From contig JAADFL010000121.1 in NCBI GenBank assembly GCA_013152945.1, forward strand, positions 1 to 58,604: a stretch of 58,604 bases of DNA, read 5' to 3'. The DNA is from Deltaproteobacteria bacterium. GTDB taxonomy: Bacteria > Myxococcota_A > JAADFL01. Every line of letters starts with the position of its first letter. Position 1 is the stretch's first letter. Below the pieces are notes generated by a model. It was not told the origin of the DNA. It saw only the letters and a program-made list of their open reading frames with translations, and did not search any database. The position numbers and the translations under genes were made by a program. Positions 17,122 through 26,467 of this stretch are shown piece after piece.

Positions 17122-17970
17122 ATGAAACTCGGGATCGTGGGTGGCGGGACCATGGGTGAAATAATCACAAGGGCAATTATTCAAAGAGAACTCTTTTTGC
17201 CGCAGCAGGTAATGGTTGCAGAGCTTTCAAAAGGCCGCAGGGAAATCATCGCCTCCCTGGGAGTGAAAGTTACGGGAAATGCACAAGATCTCCTTTCTTT
17301 CGCCGACGTCTTCGTATTGGCTGTAAAACCGCAAAATGCTGCCGCGGCAGTCGAACCGCTGAAAGGAAAAATCCCGGACCAGGCGCTGGTCATTTCGATA
17401 ATGGCGGGAATCGATATTCCGTACCTGGTGGAACGACTCGGACACGAAGCAGTGGTTCGAAGCATGCCAAACCTGCCCGCGAGAATAGGTGAGGGCCTGA
17501 CCGTTTGGATCGCATCGGCCCATGTCCCGGATAGGCTCGTAATGATAGCGCGGGCTATATTTCAGGCCATGGGCAAGGAAGTGCAAGTTCGAAAAGAGGG
17601 CCTCCTGGATGCAGCCACGGCGGTTTCAGGAACAGGCCCGGCTTATATTTTCTTCATTGCCGAGAACCTGCTGGAAGCTGCACGTGATCTTGGATTCGGA
17701 CAGGAAGAGGCGTTGAAACTGGTAAGGGAAACCTTCAAGGGGGCTATGGATCTCTGGGCCGAAACAGGTGAATCTCCTATCGAGCTGCGGCGAAAGGTCA
17801 CGTCCAAGGGAGGAACAACCCATGCGGCTGTTACCCATTTCAAGGAGCAGGATATATCCGGGAGGTTCAGGCAGGGAGTGAGGCAAGCATACCGGAGGGC
17901 CAAGGAATTGGCTGAAATAGCAAAAGGCGATAAAAGTCAGAACTGTCAAAATGGGCGGGGCGAGCGATAG
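17122..17970 (+). CDS. proC: Pyrroline-5-carboxylate reductase
   Basis: A 282-residue enzyme for the last step of proline synthesis, reducing pyrroline-5-carboxylate with NAD(P)H. It has an N-terminal Rossmann motif (LGIVGGGTMGEII), VLAVKPQN, VRSMPNLPARIGEG and the C-terminal dimerisation signature SGTGPAYIFFIAENLLEAA...TSKGGTTHAA. A ribosome site AGGAGGCAGAGCAAG precedes the ATG. It begins just after the terminator and so must have its own promoter. The last 20 residues (GDKSQNCQNGRGER) are a variable tail. Confidence 0.96.
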   Translation: MKLGIVGGGTMGEIITRAIIQRELFLPQQVMVAELSKGRREIIASLGVKVTGNAQDLLSFADVFVLAVKPQNAAAAVEPLKGKIPDQALVISIMAGIDIPYLVERLGHEAVVRSMPNLPARIGEGLTVWIASAHVPDRLVMIARAIFQAMGKEVQVRKEGLLDAATAVSGTGPAYIFFIAENLLEAARDLGFGQEEALKLVRETFKGAMDLWAETGESPIELRRKVTSKGGTTHAAVTHFKEQDISGRFRQGVRQAYRRAKELAEIAKGDKSQNCQNGRGER

Positions 17971-18041
17971 GTTGATTGGCAGGGCGCGAGGACGGCGTAA
18001 TACCTGCATGTATTTCGAGTGGGAGCAATGCAGGCGGGTTT

Positions 18042-19532
18042 TCAAATGCCGGAAAGGAATCCTACGTGCCTGCTGGTACTTTTGCGTGCATACAGGAGAT
18101 AGTATTCAAGGTCCTGAAGTAATGTCATGGGTCGTGTCAACATACCGATGAAGTGACGTGACACATGATAAAGGAGTTTTCCCTTTGTGCCGGCCAATTG
18201 GCCGGGATGAAAGACTGATGCCGCAAGTTGAAGCAAGTATGTTCTGACCAGCCTGCGAACCCAAGCTTCTATGTCCCGGTCGGTAAGATGCTCCAGTGCT
18301 ATGGGGCCGATTACACTTGCATCTATCTCACGCCAGTCCGTGAGACGAATCATCCCCTTTTCTTCCAGTTCACGATACATATCCGTTCCCGGCACACCGA
18401 CCGTGACCGCCATCCGTATCAGGTCCGGTTTTATTTGTTTGAGCAGCTTTAGTGTCTCGGCAAGGGTTTCGTGCGTTTCTCCGGGTGTTCCGACCATGAA
18501 GTTGGCGACTGTAACTATGCCCATCTCCTTGGCGATTCGAAACGTCTCTCTTGTCACCTCCGGCGTTATCCCTTTTCTCATGCATTTCAACATCTTTGGA
18601 GAGCCGCTCTCCACGCCGAAGCTCAATGTGAACAAACCTGCCTTCTTGAGCATACGAAGAGTTTCCCTGTCCACCGAGTCCACCCTGGTAAGACCGCCCC
18701 AGTGCAATCGCAGACCACGCCTCAATATCTCATCTGCCAGGGCCAATTGCCAATCCTTGGCCCGGTAGAAGGGCTCTGCATCGTTCCATGCAAACGAGTT
18801 TATTTTATAGGTTTTGTAAAGGAATTCCAGCTCGTCTACCACATCTCCAATCTCGCGCCGCCTGACGCCGCTGCCGAACATTTTTCGTGGTATTGGCTGG
18901 CAATAGCTACAATTTCCAAAGCATCCCCTGGACCATAAGACTCCTGTCGTGCGGTATGGATATGGCAGATCCGGTGGTATCGACAGGTAATGCTCCATGG
19001 GCAAAAGGTGCCTCGCGGGCCATGGAAGTGAGGAAAGATCGTCGATTTTTTTCGAGGGTCCCGTGGACATGGGGCCGTCACCGGTTCTTATAACCAAACC
19101 ACCGACCTTGCTGAAATCCTTGGCGCCTCCTTCCATTGCATCAGCCAGATCCACCATGGACATCTCCCCCTCTCCTATGACTGAAATCTTTATATTGGAA
19201 TCAGCGTCGAGCATGGACTCGGGGAAGATTGAAGGGTGGGGGCCGCCGGCCGTTACAAGTGCGGACGGCAGGATTTCTTTTACAGCTTTTGTATATGGTT
19301 CTTGTGTTCCAAGGCTGGGAGAATCCACATAGAAGCCTACCAGGTTGGGATGAAACTCGATTAAGTGACGGGAAAAAGATTCAATGCTCTCGAAGCCCAG
19401 GTCAAGAAATCTTACAATGTGCCCGGCTCGTTCCAGCGAGGCTGCAACGGTTGCAGTGCCAAGGGGGGGTTGACAACCGCTTTGCAGGTACCATGATGGA
19501 GCCGGCCGACAAAAAACAATAGTCACTTTCAT
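18042..19532 (-). CDS. B12-binding radical SAM protein
   Basis: A 496-residue protein with an N-terminal cobalamin-binding-like domain (about 1-140, QPPLGTATVAASLERAGH and VTAGGPHPSIFPE) and a radical SAM domain. The [4Fe-4S] motif is Cys204-x3-Cys208-x2-Cys211 (RGCFGNCSYC). Later segments ESGSPKMLKCMRKGITPE and GTPGETHETLAETL are typical of the BchE/HpnJ-like class, whose members do methylations, cyclisations or lipid modifications. AAAGGAG precedes the ATG. It faces proC tail to tail, and the repeat island lies upstream. The substrate cannot be told. Confidence 0.9.
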   Translation of the reverse strand: MKVTIVFCRPAPSWYLQSGCQPPLGTATVAASLERAGHIVRFLDLGFESIESFSRHLIEFHPNLVGFYVDSPSLGTQEPYTKAVKEILPSALVTAGGPHPSIFPESMLDADSNIKISVIGEGEMSMVDLADAMEGGAKDFSKVGGLVIRTGDGPMSTGPSKKIDDLSSLPWPARHLLPMEHYLSIPPDLPYPYRTTGVLWSRGCFGNCSYCQPIPRKMFGSGVRRREIGDVVDELEFLYKTYKINSFAWNDAEPFYRAKDWQLALADEILRRGLRLHWGGLTRVDSVDRETLRMLKKAGLFTLSFGVESGSPKMLKCMRKGITPEVTRETFRIAKEMGIVTVANFMVGTPGETHETLAETLKLLKQIKPDLIRMAVTVGVPGTDMYRELEEKGMIRLTDWREIDASVIGPIALEHLTDRDIEAWVRRLVRTYLLQLAASVFHPGQLAGTKGKLLYHVSRHFIGMLTRPMTLLQDLEYYLLYARKSTSRHVGFLSGI

Positions 19533-19632
19533 GAAACTCTTCTCCTTTTATACCAACAGAGCCGGTCTCCAAGGATTACTGGTTTATATGGCAGCGGCAT
19601 CCATGTCAACGGCGAGCTTCCAACTCTTGCGC

Positions 19633-19697
19633 GGCCCTCCCCACCCCGGCCCTCCCCACCCAGGTTGATTTTGGCCCTCCCCACCCAGGTTGATTTT
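19633..19697. repeat. Tandem 25 bp direct repeat, 2.5 copies
   Basis: Two exact 25 bp copies beginning GGCCCTCCCCACCCAGGTTG lie at 19648-19672 and 19673-19697. A partial copy of the first 14 bases is at 19633-19646. It is noncoding and C-rich on this strand. Confidence 0.9.
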
Positions 19698-19730
19698 CAT
19701 GGTGCATAAAATATGCTGTTATTTCATGAA

Positions 19731-19906
19731 GTAGGGGCGGTTCGCGAACCATCCCTACGAGATCCAATCCCAATAATTTGCATTTTTGTCTCCTGGACCA
19801 GGCCGGCTTTCTACCGCCCTCACCCCCTTTTGTCCCCCTCTCCCGCAGAGCGGGCGAGGGGGACGTTTTATACCGACGATTCCAGGGGCGTTTCCCCTGG
19901 AATCGT
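19731..19906. repeat. Cluster of three REP/BIME-like palindromes
   Basis: First, 19731-19758 is a 28 bp loopless palindrome (GTAGGGGCGGTTCG / CGAACCATCCCTAC, two mismatches). Second, 19832-19864 has 15 bp arms around AGA with one mismatch (GTCCCCCTCTCCCGC / GCGGGCGAGGGGGAC). Third, 19876-19906 has perfect 13 bp arms (ACGATTCCAGGGG / CCCCTGGAATCGT) around CGTTT. Such clustered palindromes resemble dispersed repetitive elements of many bacterial genomes. Other genomic copies cannot be checked here. Confidence 0.8.
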
Positions 19907-20088
19907 TGCGAACAGCCTGAATCCGTATGGGACGAATTCCCTTCCAACTGACATTTTCATTCAGCTATCACATTGATCTCCTCATTGATTGACTTTGGCC
20001 CTTTGCTGTGCTTGAATGCCGCACCGAAAATGCAATGTGGGAAAAGATATATTTGTTATCTCTAGGCTGACTGCAAGGAGAAGTGGAA

Positions 20089-20685
20089 ATGTTCGAATCG
20101 AGCAACTCGAAAGGTGTAGAGACCTGGAGGAAGAAGATAGCAGGCAGGTTCGAGTCCAAGGACCAGTACCTTATTCCGGCGCTTCAATATATCCAGGGGC
20201 AAGAGGGTTACCTCCCGCCCGAGGCCATGGAGGCTGCTGCAAGACATCTGCGAATGCCGAAGAGCAAGGTTTTCGGCGTGGCGAGCTTCTATGCCCAGTT
20301 CAATTTCAAGCCCCAGGGCAGGCACAAGATAACAATATGCAGGGGAACTGCCTGCCATGTCCGGGGTAGCGCGAGACTGCTGGCCAAGGTGGAGGAAAAT
20401 CTGGGCGTGCATGCAGGAGAAACTACAGAAGACATGTCGTTCACTCTGGAGACAGTCGCCTGTTTCGGTGCATGCGCACTGGCCCCGGTTGCAGTAGTGG
20501 ACGGCAAGGTCTCGGGCAACCAGACTGTGTCAAAGTTGAAGCAATCCATTTCTGATGCAAGGGCCATGGATTCGGGCAAACCGGGCCATAAGTCCACGGT
20601 TAGAATAGCAGGCAATAGAGCATCGAAGAAAAACGTGAACCGGCAGACGAGCAGGAAAAGTTCCGGCCGAAAGGGCCGGAAATAA
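20089..20685 (+). CDS. NuoE/HylC-like [2Fe-2S] subunit of the formate dehydrogenase complex
   Basis: A 198-residue thioredoxin-like ferredoxin protein similar to NuoE. The ATG at 20089 is chosen because AAGGAG is eight bases upstream; the GTG at 20083 is too close. A helical part (DQYLIPALQYIQGQEGYLPPEAM, GVASFYAQF) precedes the cluster ligands in CRGTACHVRG and VACFGACALAPV. The last 40 residues are a basic Arg/Lys/Ser-rich tail unusual for NuoE. It is the first gene of a three-gene operon with the NuoF-GltD fusion and FdhA, and probably relays electrons to or from NAD(P)H. Confidence 0.92.
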   Translation: MFESSNSKGVETWRKKIAGRFESKDQYLIPALQYIQGQEGYLPPEAMEAAARHLRMPKSKVFGVASFYAQFNFKPQGRHKITICRGTACHVRGSARLLAKVEENLGVHAGETTEDMSFTLETVACFGACALAPVAVVDGKVSGNQTVSKLKQSISDARAMDSGKPGHKSTVRIAGNRASKKNVNRQTSRKSSGRKGRK

Positions 20686-20703
20686 ACGGCAAGGAGCAGA
20701 AAA

Positions 20704-23700
20704 GTGAACCTTGACAAGGCCATAGAAAAGGCAAGGAAGAATTGGTCGAATCTCCAAGAGGGTGATCGTCCGCTGATAATTATTGGAGCCGCAACTTGCG
20801 GCCGGGCCGCTGGTGCAGGAGAGCTTTTCGGTGTGGCTGAAGAAGAGCTGTCCCGCCTTGGAATCAAGGCGGAAATAATTCCTACGGGTTGCATCGGCAT
20901 CTGTCATGCTGAACCTCTCGTGGACATCAAACTGAAAGGTCAGCCGAGGGTATGCTATCACCACGTTACGCCCAAAAAACTCAAGAAAATAATACGCCAG
21001 CATGTAGCCAAGGGAAAACCGGTTCTGGACTTTGCCCTTGGCACTATCGGCAATGGGAACCTGCCGGGCCTGGAGCCGATGTTCGAGTTGCCCGTGTTCA
21101 AGCCTCAAGTACGTCGCGTCCTTCGTAACTGCGGCATCATTAATCCTGATTCTCTTGATCATTACCTCGCCCGGGACGGATATTTAGGACTAAAGAAAGC
21201 TTTTGAAATAGGTCCGGAGGCTGTTATCGCCGAGGTGGAAAAGTCCGGGCTGCGGGGCCGTGGCGGCGGCGGCTTTCCCACCGGTCTGAAATGGAAGTTT
21301 TGCAGGTCTTCAAAAGGTGATGAAAAGTACCTGATATGCAATGCGGACGAGGGGGATCCAGGGGCTTTCATGGATCGCTCCGTGCTCGAAGGAGATCCCC
21401 ATTCCGTGCTTGAGGGCATGTGTATAGCTGCATTCGCAATCGGCGCCAGTCACGGTTATGTTTACATCAGGGCCGAGTACCCGTTGGCCATTGAAAAGCT
21501 CAAGGCGGCGATGGCCGACATGCACAAGGTCGGGCTTTTGGGCGAGAACATACTTGATAGCGGTTTTTCATTCGACATAACCATCAAGCAGGGTGCGGGC
21601 GCCTTCGTATGCGGCGAGGAAACCGCTCTCATCGCCAGCATCGAAGGCAAAAGAGGAATGCCAAGACCGAGACCGCCGTTTCCGGCAGTGGAAGGCTTGT
21701 TCGGCAAACCCACGAATATCAACAACGTCGAAACATTGGCCAATGTTGCGAATATATTGAGACAAGGTGCAGACTGGTTTGCATCGGTAGGGACAGAGAA
21801 GAGCAAGGGGACAAAGACATTTGCCCTGGCAGGCAAGATAAACAGGCCGGGTCTCATTGAGGTGCCCATGGGCATAACCCTGGGCGAAGTAGTGGAACAA
21901 ATAGGCGGAGGTATTCCGGGTGGAAAGAAGTTCAAGGCTGCACAGACAGGCGGACCTTCAGGCGGTTGCCTGCCTTCGAGGTTCTTGGATTCGCCTATAG
22001 ATTACGAAAACCTGGCCAAGGCCGGGTCAATAATGGGTTCGGGCGGCCTGGTGGTCATGGACGAGAACACGTGCATGGTGGACTTGGCCAGGTATTTCCT
22101 TACATTCACCCAGAGCGAGTCATGTGGCAAATGCACACCTTGCAGGGTAGGCACCAAGGAGATGCTTTCGATCCTGGAGAGGATTTGTGCAGGTGACGGT
22201 CAACCCGGCGATATCGAATTGCTCGAAGAGCTGGGGCGTTCCATCAAGAATGCATCCTTGTGCGGTCTGGGTCAGACAGCACCAAACCCGGTGCTCACTA
22301 CTATCAAGTACTTCCGGGAAGAGTACGAGGAGCATATCCACGACAAACACTGCCGTGCGGCGGTTTGTAAGGGGATGGTTGAGGCTCCATGCCACCATTC
22401 GTGTCCAGCCGGCGTCAAGGCTCATCGCTATGTGAGAGAAATATCACAGGGTAATTTCGCCAATGCATACCTGGTGGTTCGTGAAAACATGCCCCTACCC
22501 TCTGTGTGTGGGCTTGTATGTTTCCACCCGTGTGAAACGCATTGCAGGCGTGGGAGCCTTGACGAACCCATAGCCATCCGGGCGCTCAAGGGATCTGCCG
22601 TCAAGTACGGCGCAAGGGCCGAGCCCCAAAATCCCGTAGTTGCACAAAAGTCCGGAAAGTCCGTGGCCGTTGTCGGGTCCGGCCCAGCAGGGCTGACGGC
22701 AGCCTACTACCTCGCAAAGAAGGGCGGGCACAAGGTAACGGTATTTGAGGCCCTCAAAAAACCAGGCGGTATGTTGCGTACAGGTATTCCAAGGTACCGC
22801 TTGCCGGAAAAGGATCTTGAAAGGGACATCAAGATTATCAAGCGTGTGGGCGTACGGATTAAAACAGGTAAGAGGATAGAATCTTTATCAGAGCTCAAGA
22901 AAAACGGCTTCGATGCCACATTCATCGCAACCGGGGCCTATGGGAGCCGGAATCTCGGGGTGCCGGGTGAGCGCTCCAAGGGGGTGATCGACTGCGTACA
23001 ATTTCTGCTTGATGTCAACATGGGCCGCAAGAACCCTGAAATAGGGCCCAGGGTTGCAGTGGTTGGAGGTGGCAATTCAGCCATTGATGCGGCAAGGACC
23101 GCCCTCAGGGTAGGCGCCCGGGAGGTTACTATCCTGTATCGCAGGTCCAGGGCCCAGATGCCGGCGGATCCTCAAGAGATCTCGGATGCAATCGAAGAAG
23201 GCATAGATCTTCAAACTCTTGTGTTACCCGTGCAGGTAAAGAGGACCAAGGCCGGCCTGAATGTCACATGTAAGCGCATGAGGCTTGGAAACGTCGATTC
23301 CAGCGGAAGGCGCAGGCCGGTGCCCATTGACGGCAGCGAGCATGTCTTGCAATTCGATACTGTGATTTCCGCCATCGGCCAGTACCCCGACATTCCATCC
23401 AGGTTCAGGCTGGAGTTGGGAAAGGGGAATATAATAACGGTCGACATGGACACCATGGAAACGTCCGTGACCGGGGTTTTTGCCGGTGGTGACGCGACTT
23501 CAGGGCCTGCCTCCGTCGTGGAGGCAATTGCAGCGGGGCGAAAGGCTGCACAAGCAATAGACAGGTTTCTTGGAGGTGACGGAGACATAGAAGAGCGGTT
23601 CGCGCCGGTCGAAGATGTGTCGAAACTGCCTCCCTTGTCTGTCGGGACCGGGGCCGGGGTGCGGCCCGGAATGCCGCATACGTCAACCGCCAGGAGGATA

Positions 23701-23790
23701 AAGGATTTTACACAAGTAGAAAAAGGTTACTCCAAAAAGGATGCGATCGCGGAAGCGGGCCGTTGCCTGCGATGCGATCTAGAGAACTGA
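20704..23790 (+). CDS. NuoF-GltD-type fusion: NADH-binding flavoprotein joined to a glutamate-synthase-small-subunit-like oxidoreductase
   Basis: A 1028-residue fusion, started by GTG with AAGGAG upstream. Domains in order: thioredoxin-like [2Fe-2S] domain (about 20-100, TCGRAAGAGE and TGCIGICHAEP); NuoF FMN/NADH domain (GRGGGGFPTGLKW, NADEGDPGAFMDR); [4Fe-4S] motif ESCGKCTPCRVGT; GltD-like Fe-S domain (SVCGLVCFHPCETHCRRG); FAD fold VAVVGSGPAGLTAAYYLAKK; second nucleotide fold VAVVGGGNSAIDAARTALR. NuoF and GltD-like parts are usually separate chains. With NuoE and FdhA neighbours it probably links formate oxidation to NAD(H), and perhaps a second pyridine nucleotide or bifurcated acceptor (inference). 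Confidence 0.92.
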   Translation: MNLDKAIEKARKNWSNLQEGDRPLIIIGAATCGRAAGAGELFGVAEEELSRLGIKAEIIPTGCIGICHAEPLVDIKLKGQPRVCYHHVTPKKLKKIIRQHVAKGKPVLDFALGTIGNGNLPGLEPMFELPVFKPQVRRVLRNCGIINPDSLDHYLARDGYLGLKKAFEIGPEAVIAEVEKSGLRGRGGGGFPTGLKWKFCRSSKGDEKYLICNADEGDPGAFMDRSVLEGDPHSVLEGMCIAAFAIGASHGYVYIRAEYPLAIEKLKAAMADMHKVGLLGENILDSGFSFDITIKQGAGAFVCGEETALIASIEGKRGMPRPRPPFPAVEGLFGKPTNINNVETLANVANILRQGADWFASVGTEKSKGTKTFALAGKINRPGLIEVPMGITLGEVVEQIGGGIPGGKKFKAAQTGGPSGGCLPSRFLDSPIDYENLAKAGSIMGSGGLVVMDENTCMVDLARYFLTFTQSESCGKCTPCRVGTKEMLSILERICAGDGQPGDIELLEELGRSIKNASLCGLGQTAPNPVLTTIKYFREEYEEHIHDKHCRAAVCKGMVEAPCHHSCPAGVKAHRYVREISQGNFANAYLVVRENMPLPSVCGLVCFHPCETHCRRGSLDEPIAIRALKGSAVKYGARAEPQNPVVAQKSGKSVAVVGSGPAGLTAAYYLAKKGGHKVTVFEALKKPGGMLRTGIPRYRLPEKDLERDIKIIKRVGVRIKTGKRIESLSELKKNGFDATFIATGAYGSRNLGVPGERSKGVIDCVQFLLDVNMGRKNPEIGPRVAVVGGGNSAIDAARTALRVGAREVTILYRRSRAQMPADPQEISDAIEEGIDLQTLVLPVQVKRTKAGLNVTCKRMRLGNVDSSGRRRPVPIDGSEHVLQFDTVISAIGQYPDIPSRFRLELGKGNIITVDMDTMETSVTGVFAGGDATSGPASVVEAIAAGRKAAQAIDRFLGGDGDIEERFAPVEDVSKLPPLSVGTGAGVRPGMPHTSTARRIKDFTQVEKGYSKKDAIAEAGRCLRCDLEN

Positions 23791-23800
23791 GAGGGTTACA

Positions 23801-26467
23801 ATGGCGAAAGTAACACTGACCATCGACGGCAAGACGGTCCAGGCGGAAGAAGGCAGCACCGTGCTCGAGGCCGCTAGTGCGGCCGATATAGACATACCTA
23901 CCCTTTGTTATGCCAAGGACCTCGAGCCGTACGGCGGATGCAGGATGTGCATAGTAAAGGTGGAAGGCATCAGGGGAATGCCTCCGTCGTGCACAACCAG
24001 GGTTGCGGAAGGCATGAAAGTCACAACTGAAGATGACGAAATTCTCCAGGCACGGAGGATGGTACTGCGTTTGCTGATGGCGGACCACCCGTCGGACTGC
24101 CTGTCATGTCCTGCAAACCTGGAATGTGAACTCCAGGCCCTTACCAAGAAACTGGGTGTGAGGGAGCATGGCCTCATTCATCTTGATAGGCAAGCGACCC
24201 TGGACGAAAGTCACCCGGTGTTTATCAGGGACATGAAGCGATGCATACTTTGCGCCAAGTGCGTCAGAACCTGCAACGAGGTCGTGGGCGCAGGTGCAAT
24301 AGGCCTCATAAACCGGGGACACAGGGCCGAACCCGCGCCTTTCCTTGGGACCGGAATCAAGTTCAGTAATTGTGAGTCCTGCGGGGAATGCGTGGAACAT
24401 TGTCCCACGGGTGCTCTTTACTACAGGGAACCGGGACCGGAACCTGACTACGAGGTGTCTACGATATGTCCGTACTGTGGGACAGGCTGCGGTCTGGTAC
24501 TCGGTGTAAACAAGGGAAAGGTGATCCGGGCGAAAGGAGACCCGGACAACCCGATCAACCAGGGCCACTTGTGTGTCAAGGGGAGGTTCGGATCGTACGA
24601 GTTCGTTAATCACCCCGACAGGCTCAAGACCCCGCTGGTTCGCAAGGACGGGGAGCTCGTGGAGGCAAGCTGGGATGAGGCCCTTGACCTTGTCGTACAA
24701 AGATTCAAGGAGAGCAAGGGAGACAAGTTCGCGGCCCTGGCATCCGCCAAGGAGCCGAACGAGGATAATTACATCATGCAAAAGTTCGCCCGGGCGGTCA
24801 TGAAGACGAACAGCGTGGACCACTGCGCCAGGCTGTGCCATGCCTCCACTGTCGCCGGTCTGGCCGCATCTTTCGGCAGCGGGGCAATGACAAACTCCAT
24901 AGAGGACATGGAACAGGCCGAGGTCGTGCTGGTGACCGGCTCGAATACCACCGAAAACCACCCTATCATAGGCAACAGGCTGAGGCATGCGATAGACAAG
25001 GGAACCAAGCTCATATTGTTCGATCCCAGGGACATTCCCCTGGCCGGCAAAGCTGTGATTTGGTGCAGGCAGAGACCGGGAACCGATGTGGCGTGGATAA
25101 ACGGGCTCATGCACGTTATTATCGAAGAAGGGCTTGCCGACTTGGACTATGTAAGGGAGAGATGCGAGGGGTTCGAGGCGGTCGAAGAGCTTGTCAAGAG
25201 CTATACTCCGGAGCGGGTTTCAAAGATAACCGGGGTACCTGCCCAAGACCTGGTTGAAGCTGCGAAGTTATACGCATCCGGGAAACCTGCGACCATCATC
25301 TATTCCATGGGAATAACCCAGCATACGACCGGTACTGACAACGTCAAGTCACTTGCGAATTTGGCCATGCTGTGCGGAAACATGGGCAAGCCGGGCGGCG
25401 GAGTGAACCCGCTTCGTGGACAGAACAATGTCCAGGGCGCTTGCGATGTCGGAGGACTGCCCAATGTTTACTCGGGTTACCAGAAGGTCACCGATCCAGC
25501 GGCAAGGAAGAAATTTGAAGAAGCATGGCACACGGATTTGCCGGCAGAGGCCGGGTTGACCATAACCGAGATCCTGGAAGCAGCCGAAAAGGGCGAAGTC
25601 AAAGCGCTTTATATCATGGGGGAGAATCCCATGCTTTCCGACCCGGACGTGACTCACGTGGAAAAGGCGCTGAAAGCCACCGAATTCCTGGTGGTTCAGG
25701 ATATTTTTCTTACCGAAACCGCCAGGCTCGCCGATGTCGTCTTGCCGGCGGTAACATTTGCCGAGAGGGATGGAACATTCACCAACACGGAACGCCGCGT
25801 GCAAAGGTTGCACCAGGTAATCCCCCCCCTGTCCGGGTGCAGGAAGGATTGGGAAATCATATGTGATATCGCAACCAGGATGGGGTATCCCATGTCCTAT
25901 GAATCCGAGTCCGAAATACAGGACGAAATTGCCGAGTTGACTCCTTCGTACGGTGGAATAACCTATGACAGGCTCGACAGGGGTGATCAACTTGCCTGGC
26001 CCTGCCCAACCAAGGACCATCCGGGGACACCAATACTTCACACAAAGAAATTCACAAGGGGCAAGGGAAAATTTTTCGCGATTGAATACATCTCTGCAGA
26101 TGAGCTTCCTGACAAGGATTTTCCCATGGTGCTTACCACAGGAAGGATCCTCGAACATTTTCACACTGGCACCATGACAAGGAAGAGCAAGAGCTTGCAT
26201 GCACTGGTGCCCGGGCCTTACGTGGAAATACATCCGGCTGATGCAAGGCATTACAAGATTAGGGACGGAGAAAAGGTAAGAGTATCCTCCAGGCGTGGCT
26301 CGATAGAGTTGATCGCCAAGGTCGGGAGAGTGGACAGGGGATTGATCTTCATTCCGTTCCATTTTTTCGAGGCTGCTGCAAATGTACTTACCAACCCGGC
26401 GGTTGATCCTGTTGCAAAGATACCCGAGTACAAGGTGTGTGCAGCAAGGCTGGAAAAGAGCGCTTAA
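23801..26467 (+). CDS. fdhA: Formate dehydrogenase alpha subunit (Mo/W-bis-MGD, cysteine form)
   Basis: An 888-residue molybdopterin oxidoreductase with a NuoG-like front end. [2Fe-2S] ligands are Cys36, 47, 50 and 64; the His-Cys3 cluster is His96, Cys100, 103 and 109. Two ferredoxin-type clusters use CILCAKCVRTC and CESCGECVEHC, and the catalytic-domain cluster is CPYCGTGC with Cys258. In HCARLCHAST, Cys346 stands where selenocysteine occurs in E. coli FdhF, followed by the conserved His347; no in-frame TGA is present. The C-terminal dinucleotide-binding domain contains TTGRILEHFHTGTMTRKS. It is the last gene of the operon, catalysing formate oxidation or CO2 reduction in the cytoplasm. Maturation genes (fdhD) are not in the window. 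Confidence 0.94.
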   Translation: MAKVTLTIDGKTVQAEEGSTVLEAASAADIDIPTLCYAKDLEPYGGCRMCIVKVEGIRGMPPSCTTRVAEGMKVTTEDDEILQARRMVLRLLMADHPSDCLSCPANLECELQALTKKLGVREHGLIHLDRQATLDESHPVFIRDMKRCILCAKCVRTCNEVVGAGAIGLINRGHRAEPAPFLGTGIKFSNCESCGECVEHCPTGALYYREPGPEPDYEVSTICPYCGTGCGLVLGVNKGKVIRAKGDPDNPINQGHLCVKGRFGSYEFVNHPDRLKTPLVRKDGELVEASWDEALDLVVQRFKESKGDKFAALASAKEPNEDNYIMQKFARAVMKTNSVDHCARLCHASTVAGLAASFGSGAMTNSIEDMEQAEVVLVTGSNTTENHPIIGNRLRHAIDKGTKLILFDPRDIPLAGKAVIWCRQRPGTDVAWINGLMHVIIEEGLADLDYVRERCEGFEAVEELVKSYTPERVSKITGVPAQDLVEAAKLYASGKPATIIYSMGITQHTTGTDNVKSLANLAMLCGNMGKPGGGVNPLRGQNNVQGACDVGGLPNVYSGYQKVTDPAARKKFEEAWHTDLPAEAGLTITEILEAAEKGEVKALYIMGENPMLSDPDVTHVEKALKATEFLVVQDIFLTETARLADVVLPAVTFAERDGTFTNTERRVQRLHQVIPPLSGCRKDWEIICDIATRMGYPMSYESESEIQDEIAELTPSYGGITYDRLDRGDQLAWPCPTKDHPGTPILHTKKFTRGKGKFFAIEYISADELPDKDFPMVLTTGRILEHFHTGTMTRKSKSLHALVPGPYVEIHPADARHYKIRDGEKVRVSSRRGSIELIAKVGRVDRGLIFIPFHFFEAAANVLTNPAVDPVAKIPEYKVCAARLEKSA

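Larger units (their letters stand above)
19533..20088. other. 556-base intergenic region holding a repeat island
   Basis: It separates the divergent radical SAM and NuoE-like genes. It contains a tandem repeat and three palindromes, listed separately. Small open frames across it are produced by the repeats and lack ribosome sites. The 3' end, from about 19980, carries the NuoE ribosome site AAGGAG (20075-20080). Confidence 0.7.

Noticed and set aside
17951-18151. Small frame after proC
   Set aside because: No ribosome site, mostly overlapping the radical SAM gene on the other strand.
19633-19697. Possible CRISPR array
   Set aside because: The 25 bp repeats are directly adjacent, with no spacers, and no cas genes are nearby.
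19713-19976. 87-residue frame across the palindromes
   Set aside because: Its coding appearance comes from the palindromic repeats; no start signals or family similarity.
20089-26467. Complex I (nuo) operon
   Set aside because: Only NuoE/NuoF/NuoG-like parts are present, with a formate dehydrogenase catalytic domain; no membrane subunits occur.
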